Assembly (NCBI RefSeq): GCF_900324485.2
Contig: NC_046647.1
Span: 21,646,464 to 21,710,463 of the forward strand
DNA: 64,000 nucleotides
DNA from: Mastacembelus armatus
Lineage: Eukaryota > Chordata > Actinopteri > Synbranchiformes > Mastacembelidae
Direction: 5' to 3'
The notes beneath the pieces were generated by a model, which was not told the origin of the DNA, searched no databases, and worked only from the letters and a program-made list of their open reading frames with translations. The translations under genes and the position numbers were made by a program. The stretch's first letter is position 1, and each line of letters starts with the position of its first letter. This document shows, piece by piece, positions 1 to 11,766 of this stretch.

Positions 1-71
1 TGGGTTTCAAACCAGGAACCTTCTTGCTGTGAGGCAACAATAGTAACCACTAAGCCACCGTGCTGCCCAGC
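1..71 (-). repeat. tRNA-derived SINE head, cut by window edge
   Basis: Read on the minus strand this begins with a GGGCAGCACGGTGGC-like start, then an A-box-like GGCTTAGTGGTTA and a B-box-like segment (CTGGTTTGAAACC). That is the layout of the tRNA-related head of a common teleost SINE. The body of the same family is found at 14.05-14.24 kb and 39.67-40.55 kb. It lies in the second intron of eml4. The family name is not asserted. Confidence 0.6.
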
Positions 72-210
72 CAGCAATCAAACTGTCCATTAATCAGTCC
101 ACTTGCTCCGCCCACCATCGGTGCGATGCAGTCAAATCATTTGGCTCCAGCAGCATCAAATAAACTCTCCCAGGAACAACAGACACCAAGACGTTAACGG
201 GAAACGTTAC

Positions 211-676
211 CTTTTCCTCCATGTTGCTTTTTGGTTGCAGAGGCAGCGGAGTCTTCAGAGGCAGCGAGACGACGAAGGACGTCAGCGAGAGCAGCTTTCA
301 TCACCGTCAGCTCGTCTTCCTGCTGCTGGACACGAAGCTCCAGAGCAGAAAGACGATCGTTGACATCTGAGACACTTGCTCCGGACATGCTGTCATCTAC
401 AGTGAGAGGAACGCGGGAAGAGAGAACTCTTATTGATTATGGAGATTATTGATCCAGCTTGTCAATCAGGTTCTGATTTGTCACAATGTTCAATATTTTT
501 TTATTTTTTGTGTCTCCTTTAATTGAAGGGTTTAGGATTTAAAAACCAGCATTTCAATGTGAAGGAATTTATCAATTCATGAATAAAGGGCTATTTCAGT
601 TTTTTGTGCTTTTGTTGCAGCAGAGACAAAAAACACATTCAGACCTGCAGACGCTGCATGTGTCTGCAGGTCTGCA

Positions 677-723
<47 letters not shown>

Positions 724-3014
724 TCCTTCCATAGTTGTGAGGACAACATAATGCACCCACCAGGCCCTAACGCTGACTCTGACCTAAAGCTGGTCCTTAC
801 CAAGACCCTAAAAAGGGTTTGAACCTTCAAACAGTCCCCTAAAAGTATAAATCCCAGAGGTGTCTTCACGGTGCACAAACGTCCTCACAATGATGCCATT
901 AAACTAAAACTCGTCCACACAACCACAGGAAGACATGCACACACAGATAGCGAGCTCTGTAATTCAGTTCAGCTGACTCCAACAACAACAGGGAGGGATT
1001 TCCACATTTTTTACTCAACCACACAGTGCAGTGTGTTTCTACAAGGATGGTGTCTAACTGGAGCTGTAAACCTAACTACACCTCTGACCTACACCAGACT
1101 CTGTCCTAAACTGTATTTGACCACCGACCAAACCAACACTTCCCAGCTTTGCAGAAATGTCCTCACTGGGGTGGTCAAAACTAAAACTGGTCCTCACAAA
1201 GACAGAAACATAATCCCGTCCACACGAACACAAGCGCAGGAAACAATCCAACACATTCTTCATTCTTGTGTGTCTGTAGGTTAGTGTGTCAGCAGTCTGT
1301 GCAAGCATCTGGAAACACTCTGGCCGTTCATCATCCAGCAGGCTGAGCTCAGTTCCTGCTCCATATCAAGCCCAAATAGTTTCTACCTGTTGAGCAAGTC
1401 CACGCTGAAGCAGACCCCTTTGTCACAGACACACGATCTGGTTTTAATTTGGAGACATCACATTTTCAGATTTTGCACTTCACAGTCACAGTAACAAAAA
1501 CAGCTGCAAGAAAAATTCAAACCCCGCCCACTTTCTTGCCACCCCAAAACTGACCAATCCCTGGCACAGACACCGCCACTGTGACATCAGGTGTGCGTGG
1601 GAGAAATTATCCATTTTTAAACCATGTCATGTTGTTTCACCTTCAGCTCAGGCAGAAACTGTTTGGATGGAGTAAAACACGACTCAAAACATTGAAAGCC
1701 GACAGGCTACGGTGCCTGTGCTGCTGTGGCTGCCCCTCCTGGACACACAGGTGAACCTGCCACATCCATGACCACCTGCGTGAATCTGATCCCAGATAAG
1801 ACCAGATTCCTTCACAGGTCCAATCCTGTCTCTGGGGATCTGAAGGGTGAAGGATTCTCTTGAACCAGAAGTCATTCCCGGCAAATACCTGGAAGTGTGA
1901 GCACACACCTGTCAGCAGCTGCACGTGTAGGTGTGTTTGCACTGAGCAGAAACAGAAGCACAGTGTTGTTTACTGCTCCACTACAAACAAGGAATTCAAT
2001 AAAATGTCACCACAAACGACATGAAACTCCAGGATCTTAGACCTTAAACAACAACATGGACCTGCTCAGTCCTGGACTCACATAGACCACCTAAAAACCC
2101 AGAATCCAAAAGCACAAAAACCCAACGCTGACTGGTTCTTCCTCAAATCACACCTGTGCTCAAACCCAAGGACAGCTGGAGACCAAATCCTGGTCTGAAC
2201 CTAGTTACAGATCAGTCGTGGCTGAAACATCAGCGAAGCACAAAATAAAACACGAGGATTTTCATGTTTAACATCGTCATTTAAACCATTTGATTGGTCT
2301 TATCGTTTCATTTCAAATGCATTTTACTGTTCAGATGTGTTTCACCATCTAGTCACTGAGCTGTCACTCACTCACCTGGATGAAAGGTGATTTGAAAATA
2401 AGGTGCCACCTACTGATCACCTTTCTCTAACTTCAAACACCACGGCCCAGTGTCTGACCCTGTCCCTGAAACGACCCTCTGAAGGTGTGAGGACTAGACA
2501 ACATGTCCTCAGTATGCAGCCACACAGGTACAAGTGTACACACAGGTACACCTGTGTACACACAGGTACAGGTGAACACACATTGGATGAATAAACAAAC
2601 CATTTCCTGATTCTGATCTGCAGATCAGAGTCCACTAGCACTCTGGTTTCCAGTCTGTGGTTCAGGAACCCGCAGTCTCATAAACAGTACAACCAAATCT
2701 TGTGTGTGTTTTTGACTCTAACCGCCCCCCTCCCCCACCGACTTCCGCTGGTCCCTTACAGATGCAGGTCTTTAGATCTGTGGGGGTCCAGGTCTCTGCA
2801 GTCTCCTTCAGGCGGAGCAGTTGGTTTTGTGACCCTGCAGCCGCCGGAGGGGCGGTGCAGAGTCTTTCTGATAAATACAGCAGTGACACGTGTATATCCG
2901 CCAGAGGCGCGTGCGGCTCCCGCCGTCCCGCCGCTGCACGGAAAGGTGACGAGGTGCTGATCGGGGCGCGAGCGGCGTACGTGACTCACCTAAACTGCCG
3001 GTGAATCCGTCCAT
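211..3014 (-). CDS. eml4: EML4 (echinoderm microtubule-associated protein-like 4), first two coding exons
   Basis: Two exons are supported. Exon 1 (2990-3014) starts with ATG, encodes MDGFTGSL and stops at a GTGAGT donor with one base of the next codon. Exon 2 (211-396) follows a TCTCACTGTAG acceptor and ends at AAAG|GTAACG. Joined, the protein starts MDGFTGSLDDSMSGASVSDV and continues RLSALELRVQQQEDE, then ALADVLRRLAASED. This closely matches the vertebrate EML4 N-terminus, a coiled coil that trimerises and helps bind microtubules. The HELP and WD40 (TAPE) regions are not present and must lie left of position 1. The first-exon sequence fits EML4 better than EML1, whose N-terminus differs. 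The neighbouring cox7a2l and kcng3 also match the human EML4 neighbourhood. EML4 acts in the cytoplasm and on the spindle. Confidence 0.92.
677..718. repeat. (CA)n microsatellite in eml4 intron 1
   Basis: An uninterrupted run of about 20 CA units lies in the large first intron of eml4 (397-2989), about 280 bases upstream of exon 2 in transcript direction. On the transcript strand it reads (TG)n. Apart from this and the short repeat near 2.52-2.58 kb I see nothing gene-like in the intron. Confidence 0.9.
2519..2580. repeat. Short CACAGGTACA-type tandem repeat
   Basis: Imperfect repeats of CACACAGGTACA and its near-complement GTGTACACACAGG form a small partly palindromic array in eml4 intron 1. 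No function is apparent. Confidence 0.6.
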
Positions 3015-3400
3015 TTTCCGGGAGAGAAGCGGGAGTCCGGGCCGGAGGCCTGCGGGAGGTTGGTCGCACACTGCGGGCCTCCGTCCGGGATTTTCCACCG
3101 CAGCGAGGGGGAGGAGGAGACGAGCTGAGCCGGGTCTGTCCCACCGCACCACCCGCCGGGTCCGTCTGTTTGTAAGGCCGAAGATCTGCCGCTTTCCTGC
3201 GGGCTGGAGGGAGAAGCTGCTCCCGGAGGTTCCGAAGCCGAGACCAAGAAGAGACAAGCCGCGGAGCCGCAGACACGACGGACCGACGCTGCTGCGTTTC
3301 CGACTCCGCCTGCTCCGGGGAGGGGGGGTCAGGTTTCAGCGTGTCAGGGTTGGGGAGCAGCGCCCCCCAGCGGCCAACACACACAACCACAAACAACACG
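2800..3400 (-). promoter_or_regulatory. CpG-rich eml4 promoter and 5' UTR
   Basis: CpG dinucleotides are dense from about 2.8 to 3.35 kb, unlike the AT-rich flanks, and the region brackets the eml4 start codon at 3012-3014. The transcription start should lie at roughly 3.05-3.4 kb. Overlapping open frames on both strands here are explained by the high GC content. The upstream neighbour's putative poly(A) signal is only about 420 bases from the eml4 ATG, so this promoter is squeezed between two co-oriented genes. Confidence 0.65.
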
Positions 3401-3432
3401 CAGGGACACACGGACTAGACTCAGACAAAACT

Positions 3433-4856
3433 TTTATTTTGTTGAATATAAAAACATAAAAATACACTTTTCAAAAGGAAAACAAAGCCCTTCAAAATAA
3501 AAGGCATATGTTTTTTTAAAGACAAAGAATATTTAATTATTAGTTTATCACAAGAAAAGATTGAGGACATTTTCTCTAGATTGTTCCCGTGGGCTCAAAA
3601 CGTCCTGAAATCTTTATTTATATAAAAAGTATATTCAAAAGCATGTTAACGTGAAACCAGTGTAAAAGTTTTCAATCTTCATACTTACATGACCTGAGGC
3701 TTTTTAAAGGAAGTCTGTGGTTTGAATGATTTCAGGTTTAAACCAAGTTTGAGCTGTGATTCTTTTTCTCTAGTGTCTGGCTTGAGTGTTAGTACAAGCT
3801 CATACTACACAGCCTGTACTACAGCACTGTATAGTATCAGTAGGTACTGCATGTACTGAACCTTATGGCTTCAATGAAAGCTGGGCAGCTTACTTTTTGT
3901 CTCATTTTGTTGTGTTTATAGCTGAAACAATTAATAACTTGACTGATCAAATTAAAATTATTCAGAAACTTTTTTCAAAACCAAACACCGAACTTTTGAC
4001 ATTTCCGGCTTCACGACAGATTTCCTGTTGTTCTTTGTGCATTTCTTCATTCAGGTCATCATTTTAAAATATATCACATCACAGTGAGGAGGGAACTGCT
4101 CTAATCAGCTGGATTACATCACTGACTCCAGATTCTCTCACAGATCTAGTTCACACCTGAACTGAGATCACATTCTACAGACATGTTTTTACATAAAGGC
4201 TCATTTCCATATTTAAATTACAGAAACTAGCAACGATGTCGAGGACTGAGTCAATCGATCAATTTCATTAATCAATAGCCTCCTCTCATCCTCTGCTGTC
4301 AGTTTCTCCAGTGTTTTAAATCTCATAAATGTGAACATCTTGGATTTTGGACTAGGATTAGGGTACTTCATAGACAATTTTAAAAAAAAAAAATACACTT
4401 AACCCTAACCCAGCAGATTAATCGACATAACTTCAGGACAAGACACGTGATGGTGAAACCTGAGTTCAAATAAAAATAAAAGCAGTTACATGATAATGAC
4501 GATGATGATGAAGGAGGCACTGAGCAGTAAATGGCCAAAGTTCACACTGGTTCAATAAACCTTCACAGGGTAATCCATCAGCAGTAAAGAGCGGTGGTGT
4601 TAAAACGCAGGAAAAGTGAAGGCAGTCTGGTACAGGTCTGGCACAGGATGAAGCTGCAGCAACAAAAAGCTCTGAATATTTCAGTGTAAACAAACAAATT
4701 GACAAAATGCTGCAGTGTCTTCAGTCACTGATGTGAAGGCACAGCAGAAGAAAAAAAAAACAGAAGTAGAAAAAGAAGTAGAAAAAAAGGCACATGTCCG
4801 AAGAAACATGGTGCAGTAACACCTGTCGTTCGCCCCGCCTCTCACAGGTGGAGGCT
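3433..4856 (-). other. tspan14: tspan14 3' UTR with poly(A) signal
   Basis: Downstream of the tspan14 stop codon the minus strand carries about 1.4 kb without a supported coding exon. It ends near an AATAAA hexamer (TTTATT on the plus strand at about 3433-3438). A second AATAAA lies near 3.61 kb. The part at 4.23-4.44 kb looks like a worn interspersed repeat. The exact cleavage site cannot be fixed from sequence alone. Confidence 0.5.
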
Positions 4857-7361
4857 TCAGTAGCTGAACTTGACCTTCTCTATGTCAGAGATCAGAGTCC
4901 TGGCCAAGTAGATCCCCACCATCTGATCAGAGAGACACAGGTAGATCATCAGGTAGATAAGTTAACAGACAGAGAAGTCAACAGTCAGACAGGGTGACAG
5001 GTTAATCGTTCAGAAAACTATAACACCAAAGATCTTTCAAAATAAATGTTGCCTCTGATCTTGTTTCTGCGGTTGCATACTAAAACTTTTTAAAGGTTAA
5101 GGGTTTTTATTTCAAACTCTAGCGGTAACAAAAGATGCAGTACACACTGAGTACAGAGGAAATAAAAATCTGCAACAGAGAGTGTTTGTACCTGTAGCAG
5201 AGAGATAACAACGAAGACAATGGCGATAGTGTAGAGATTTCCAGGTAACCAGTCCTCCAATGCTGCAATACACCCTTTAACGTAGATGTGATCATTCCAC
5301 TCCCCCTGCACAGGAACACCACAGAACGTTAAAGACAAGGTTCCTGCAAAAATGTTCTTCTAAGAACACAACTTTAAAAACAGCAGCTTCACCTTTAGTC
5401 TGTTTCTCACATCATAGCCGCACTGAGTGTTCACCACCGAGTCCTGAAACAAACCCACAGTGGGAAATCAGGACAAATCAGATTTAACATAAGCAGCCTT
5501 GTTATATTTGTAGGTAACCATGGTGACCAGTGATAGATATTGATCAGTGAAACCCACAGCAGGATCAGCGAGGCAGCAGGAGAAAGGAACGCCACACCTC
5601 TCTCTGCTGCGATTAGTCACGTTACAGCTGAAATAAACATTCAGATTCCAGTCGTCCGGTTCCTGAGCTCCACAGCAGTGGTTCTGCGCAGAAACAGGAA
5701 GAGCACATCAGTTCTTCACCAATCACATTCATTTTCCTCAACTATCCTGAAACCTTTGATTTTCTGTTACACAAACAGGTGTACAGTCAACAGGGTTACC
5801 ATCCTCTGCAGAGAGTCGATGAGGTTCTGCAGGTCAATGTCATCTCTGTACGCTTTGACGTTTGCCAGGAAGAACTCATTGATCCATGCTCTGACCTGAC
5901 TCTGAAAAACCACTGCCAACACTGCTGCCGTCAGTTCCAGGAAGAAGATGAAGCCAATGACGCCCGAAAACTGATGCAATCACAGAAAACAGACAGTGAG
6001 GTGTTTTTACCATACACATTTCACCCAACAGATGTCTCTATAGCACAACTTTTTTGGGGGGAGAGAGGGGATTTTTCTGCCTTTATTAAAAGTAAATTGC
6101 AGAGAGGAGAACAGAAAACACAGGAGACTGAGGTGGGGGGGGACCTGCGACACAAATCAGTGGCCGGACGTGGAGGACCTGCCGGAGCCACTTGCCTATC
6201 GTGTGCTCGATTTAACCTACAAATTTCAGCAGACAGATGTTTTCTCTCAGAGCTCCCACACAGCCAGCGAAGCCCAAGATGAAGGTGACTCCACCAACCA
6301 CCAGGACCAACCAGACCGGGTCAAAGCCACGCAGTCGAGTCACCTGGGTCAGGTCTAACAGGATTCCCTGTGAACCACAGCAACCCAGAGCAGGACAGCA
6401 AGACCAGTGAAAAACCAATAGAAAAGTTTTCGTTTCAGATGTTACTGCGACAATAAACATTATATATTGCTAAAGATGCTCTTCACATGAGATGGTGCTT
6501 TATTAACTTAAGGGCTAATTTGGTTCATCAGTCAGTCAGTGTTGATTCACCTTTTCACTCCATGCCCAGAAACCAGCTGCAATGAAGGCAACTCCAGCCA
6601 GCTGCAACACACACACACAAACCATCAATTAGACTGATCCATCAGACTCCATGTTTAGTCAGAGCCAAAAACAGAGAGCAGTGTTTGGACAGCTCCATCA
6701 GAAATGCAATTCTTTGTGCCACATCTAGATTTAAAAGATAAATCTGCTCCTTCATTTGAAGCACTCTGTCTGTGCAGCCTGACAGTATCTTAACCACCAT
6801 CCACCAGAAAACTCTATGATGGCACACCACATCGGCCTTACTGACGTTTAAAATATGAGATAAAAGCAGAAAGTTATCCCACCCCAACACAGACTGGACC
6901 ACCAGACACTCCATCACCTGACTTCAAAAACTCTATCTAAATATCTGTGTACTCCACATAAAAACACATCAAGGAGATGTTCTGCACTTTCAAACAGCTG
7001 ACTGACACAGTAAGAAACAGAGGACTTTTAAAGGACGTGGACTGTGTAAGATGTCAAATACAGAACAACTGACAGTCCTTGGTGTGTTTATTCTAAAGAC
7101 TTTTTTGATATTACAGAGAACTGTATCAAAAACAGCAGAGGAAACCATTTCTAGGAACATCTTAAATCTGTTTCATGACAAACACACTTTTAGTTCAACC
7201 ATACAGGATGTCAGTAGCATCACTTCCTGTCAACAGCATCCGCACAGAGAAGAAAACAGGTGTGAGAGGAGGAGACTCACCCAGAAGATGATGTTGTAGC
7301 TGAACATCAGGTATTTGTAGCAGCAGCTGACCTCGGCGTTCTCATATCGATAGTAATACAT
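4857..7361 (-). CDS. tspan14: Tetraspanin-14 (TspanC8 subgroup)
   Basis: Eight coding exons join in phase 0: 7281-7361, 6551-6601, 6221-6367, 5800-5970, 5558-5683, 5393-5443, 5192-5305 and 4857-4922. Together they give 268 aa; human TSPAN14 is about 270 aa. The N-terminus [18 protein letters not shown] and the cytoplasmic-side motif [16 protein letters not shown] are typical. Four membrane segments are visible. The large extracellular loop has the CCG motif (NHCCGA), PFSCC and eight cysteines in all, which defines the TspanC8 group. It also has two potential N-glycosylation sites (NVT, NRS). TspanC8 proteins escort the protease ADAM10 out of the ER and steer its substrate choice, including Notch; that role is family knowledge. 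The C-terminus ends [16 protein letters not shown]. The ATG follows directly on an acceptor, so an upstream non-coding exon is required (see 8380). One intron has a GTGGGT donor; all others are ordinary. Confidence 0.95.
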
Positions 7362-8379
7362 CTGTAACACACACTGGTGTTAAAATAACTGAACACACTG
7401 GTGTGTTTTAGACACACCTAACTCTGACCCTCTTACATGGTTAATGTGCACCAGAGGCAGCATTTAATAACAGGTTTATTTCCACAGTGATGAAAATCAG
7501 CATTACAGAATCATTTTAAAGGGATGTTTTCACAGAGCAATGGATCAACAACAAAAGGAATAGGCCGCTTTTGTTCTACCAGTTTCCATATGGTCTCAAG
7601 ATTTATTTCACGCACACAAGTTCTGGTTCAAAGACTTCAGCATGAGATGTTGTAATATTTGACTGTGTCAACGTTTCCCGAGATCATTTTCAACATTATT
7701 GCATCATATTGAGTCAGTATTTCCATCTATCACACTTAACATGTGAAACAAACGTGAAAACTGCTTCGCTCACCTGGCTTACCTGTACTGAAACAAGTCA
7801 TTCTTACATTCATTATTTCATGACTCTGTGACCAGATGATTATTGCAGAACGTGATTAATCGATAATGAAAATCATCATTGGCTACAGATCAGAGCCATG
7901 AAAACAAAACCGGCTCTAAAGTTTTTACACTACAAATACGTTACTACATTAATATTCAGTACGTGGATCAGGATCAACAGGTGCTCGGTGTGAAGTGGTA
8001 CCGGTGGGACCTGTGACCCCCATGACGAAAAGGTTCCGTGTGAGCAGTTAGCACCGGGCGGGGTTACAGTTACGGTCCACTTTATGTTCACGTCTGAACT
8101 TTTACCTGTTAGTTTTGCTAAAACGGACCCGCGACGTAACTTTAAAAACTGACATGGATTACCGACGCGTTCACCGAGCCCCTGGCGAGTCAACACGGTG
8201 CCGTTATCTACCGACTCGGACCGTTTTTACCGGGACGGCGCGTGAACGCGGAGATTTTGTGAAATTTCAGTTTGTTCTAACAGGAAGAGGCTAATGCTAA
8301 TGCTAATGCTGAGCGAGTGAACTGCGAGAATAAACAGAATAAACTGAAGAAGAGTTTAAAGTAACACAGTCACACTTAC

Positions 8380-8490
8380 CTCCAATCACTTTTTAATCCA
8401 GTTACCTTTTCCTTCTCACGCTTTAGCCCGCTTTAGCCCACTTTCGCCCACTTTAGCCAACTTTAGCACAAACACACCCAGCTGATAACG
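8380..8490 (-). promoter_or_regulatory. tspan14: Likely 5' non-coding exon and promoter of tspan14
   Basis: A strong donor (TTGGAG|GTAAGTG) ends a candidate 5' UTR exon at 8380, about 1 kb upstream of the first coding exon, which needs such a partner. A second possible donor (AAAAG|GTAACT) lies within it. The region 8.0-8.5 kb is richer in CpG than its surroundings. Positions 8421-8470 hold five exact-register 10-bp units of the type CTTTAGCCCR, and (GCTAAT)3 lies near 8.29 kb. Confidence 0.55.
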
Positions 8491-10229
8491 AACTGCTCTT
8501 CTTCGGCTACTGCTATTCCAACACAAACAACACCGCTTCCTTGTTCTTCTTCATTTTCTTGTGATTGGGTTGGCACCGACACATTGCAGCAGTGTCGCCC
8601 CCTGCTGCTCTGTAGTCTCCCCTTTGGTTCCGTCTTCCCTAAACGCTGAAGTTAAATCTAAAATCTCCTTCCAGTATTAAAATAAAACAGATTTCAGGGT
8701 AAACTCCGTTAAAACACTCCTTCATTTCCTGCTGATAGCCTTGATGCTCCACAACAAGACGAAGAAGAATTTTCCTGTCCTCCTGGACATTTCTCACATT
8801 TTGGCAGTTTGCTTTTTGTTTTCCAGTCTTATTTGTATTATTTATTAAACTTCACCTCCTCCTCTTATTCTTCTTCTGTTGTGTTTATACTGACACTTGG
8901 CGAAAAGGAGAGAAACTGCAGAGGAAAAAAAAACTTTTAAATTAATGAAGACATTTTGTCCCAGTTTAAAAAAAAAAACCCAATTAACTTCCAGCGGTGG
9001 TCACATGGTTTGTGACTGTTGTCATGGTAACCAGCCTACTCAGACGTCATCATTGGAAGTAATGGATAATTAATATTGACTAATTATATGGGCAAATATT
9101 AACTATCAGACAAAAATAAAAGATAATTTGAAGATAGATCGATGTTCATTTATATTAGTTGACATTTTTATTATTATTATGTACTTATTTAAAAGTTATT
9201 TTTATTTTTAGGGTTTAATGGGCTAAGTTCATTTTGTTGTGAGGATATATTTGAAATATGACAGGTTACAACACATCATACCTGAGTTTGCCCTGTCATC
9301 TCTCCTCCATGTTCTCCACAGCACAGGTCACACAGACTGGTTTTCTACTTCCAGGAATATTAAATGAGACATCTGCAGTGCAAAGTCGTATCTGGACCCT
9401 TCTTGGAGTAGATTTGTGGAAGTTGTGCTTCTGGTCTGTTATAGAGTGATTTTGAACAACAATGTGAAACTGAACTAGTTTTTCACATTAAAATCATAGT
9501 TTGCCTTTGCAGCCTGAATCTTGTTGTTACCACGGAAACAGTGACCTGATGTTCCTTGTTACCATGGAGATGGTGGAACTGGATTCTGGGTCAGATTCTG
9601 ATGTACAGCTGCAGTTTGTTTGACTATGTCTACACTTTCCACTGCTCATCTGTGATTTCAAACAAGTATAAACAACCTGTGACATTCACACATCTGTTTG
9701 AACCCTCGTCCTCAACACAAACAAAGACGTAGTCAGTCCTTTACTTCAGTCTAAGTACCGATATAAACTGTAAAAATACAGAACAAAATGTGAAAGTATT
9801 AAGTGGTAAATATACTGAAAGCATATATTGTGTTGTTTATCCCCAAACACAGCTACTCTATATCATTGTGTGTGTGTAATGTAATGTGTTACCAGGACAC
9901 CTTGCCTCGAGCATCCCGTCAATGTCTCCATGGCAACAGAGCCAGTAATATGACACGCTACAACATTTGTCTCATCCAGTTGACAGTGCATGTTTCTGTG
10001 TTTAACAGATGAAGCGTGACATTAAAAACACTGAAGCTTAATCTGTTTGAAGTTTAAACACAACAATAATATCAGGAGATTCTGAAGTGATACTGAGGTA
10101 AGCTGCTCTAATCAATATATGTGTCTACAGAATTTCAGCCTCTGCTCTCACAGGAGCAGCAATGCATCAGAAACAAACTCAATTCAAATGATCCCACACT
10201 CAGTTCAGCATCAGACGAATTTGCAGCAA
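8491..10229. other. Intergenic, no gene seen
   Basis: AT-rich sequence between the tspan14 start and the inverted-repeat element. I find no exon with splice signals and no recognisable transposon here. The short open frames have no protein-like character. Confidence 0.6.
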
Positions 10230-10323
10230 AGAGTAGAATCTGTGGGCGACAAGGACGAGTGGAAAGCTCGAGGGTTGGTGAGGATTCAGACTTTGAAAAG
10301 ACACGTTTAGACAAAAGCTGAAG

Positions 10324-10663
10324 CAGTTTTCTAACAGAATGAATCAGACATGAAGTTTATCACCGCCTGCGGTCAGACCACCTTCAGCCTGGAGATACGC
10401 ATCTACAGATCATAGATCAGATCTGATTTTACAGATTCTATAAAGGAATTGTTTATTTAGTAATAAACTCTGAGGTCTTAGCTGTGACATTATTGAGCTG
10501 TTAAAGCTCGTCTGTTCAGTGCTTAGACAAGAACAAATAACTGGACACAGACATTATTTACATGTGATGTAGAAATCTATAGACATGTATCTGCAGCCTG
10601 AATGTGGTCTGACAGCAGGAGGTGATACACTGTTCATGTCTGATTCACTGTGTTAGGAAACTG
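10324..10663. repeat. Element with long terminal inverted repeats (about 75 bp)
   Basis: The left arm (10324-10398) and right arm (10587-10663) are imperfect inverted copies of each other. Examples are GAATCAGACATGAA against TTCATGTCTGATTC, GGTCAGACCACCTTCAGCCT against its complement, and CAGTTTTCTAACAG against TGTTAGGAAACTG. The spacer is about 190 bases. Weaker similarity may extend outward on both sides. The layout suggests a foldback-type or MITE-like non-autonomous DNA transposon. No target duplication was identified. Confidence 0.7.
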
Positions 10664-10974
10664 TTCTCTGAAAGTCTGAGTCGTCACAAACACGTCTTCA
10701 CTTCAAACACTTGTCACACATACAAGACATTCTTGCTGGTTTCATCTGCACACAAACATTAAAAACCCGTTACTGACGAAACACTTCCCTCTCACTTAGG
10801 CTGCTGTTCAGGTGAGCTGCTCTGACATCTGTGGACGCCTTGACTGGAAGGTTTTATTAGAGAACATCTAATCTTTCATGATCCACCAATATGAGACTAA
10901 TGAGACAGAGATAATGAGAAGATCAGGATTAATTCAGACCAGAGAACAGCTTTGAGTGGCTGCAGCAGACTAAA

Positions 10975-11127
10975 ATTAGGGTTCTGCATTGGCCATCACT
11001 ATCTTCTGACCTTAATATCATTGAGACAGTTTGGGGAGATCTCAAATGTGCAGCTCATGCAAGACAAACCATGAAACTGCTGGATCAGGACGCTTTTTGC
11101 CAATGGGAATTGACAGATTTATCACCT
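10975..11127 (+). mobile_element. Tc1/mariner-like transposase fragment
   Basis: The frame from 10975 reads IRVLHWPSLSSDLNIIETVW and then GDLK. This is the conserved C-terminal DDE-transposase motif (WPxxSxDLNxIExxW) of Tc1-like elements. Only about 50 residues remain and no terminal repeats flank it, so it is a dead scrap. A short TTTATTGTCCCAGAGG-type interspersed tail follows at about 11.16-11.23 kb. Confidence 0.75.
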
Positions 11128-11373
11128 TAGAAAACACAGGCTTCAGCTTTTAACTTTAACGTTGTAAACTTTATTGTCCCAGAGGAGAAATTTGTCTTGG
11201 ACACAGGACTACATCAACAGTTATTGCACTAGACTGCAAAAGCACAATACACAGTACTGAGAACTCGGCCACCCGGGAGATTTCAGTTATCGCTATGCTT
11301 TGAAAAGAAGGCACACATAATAAATGTGATGATAAATGGATTCATCGGACCACTGTCCTTAATTAAAAGAAAG

Positions 11374-11562
11374 GCTTTATTTACAATTAGTGAAGTTGTC
11401 CAAACATGGCTGTCTGACTGTTTCTTTTGCTGCTGTCATTATGATTTTAAAAAGGCACACGTGTTCTGCATGTTCAGTTATGCATGTTCCAAAAACAGGA
11501 CAATGTTTCTCAAATTGTGTAAATTTATTAGCACTACTGTACCTGTGTTTAAGCATTCAAAC

Positions 11563-11600
<38 letters not shown>

Positions 11601-11766
11601 CTTTTACAACAAAACAGACTTTGTTCTTACTTCTCCACACTAAATCATGTTTGTACAGTGTTCATAGCTCCAGACAGATTGTCCCTTTATCTACCCCTGA
11701 ATACTTGTTTGCCACACTGGATGACTGAAACCTCTTGTCCAATCAGAATGCAGCAGCGCTGCAGAA
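11374..11766 (-). other. cox7a2l: cox7a2l 3' UTR with poly(A) signal
   Basis: Between the cox7a2l stop and an AATAAA hexamer on the minus strand at about 11374-11379 lie some 390 bases of non-coding sequence. They include a (CA)n tract at about 11567-11596, which would be (TG)n in the mRNA. The poly(A) assignment is by position only. Confidence 0.45.

Noticed and set aside
2808-3459. Overlapping frames of 85-152 residues on both strands
   Set aside because: High GC in the eml4 CpG island suppresses stop codons; only the 25-base eml4 exon start is supported.
10119-10321. Plus-strand frames with a hydrophilic 60-residue peptide
   Set aside because: No family resemblance and no splice partners; it lies next to the inverted-repeat element and is probably repeat-derived.
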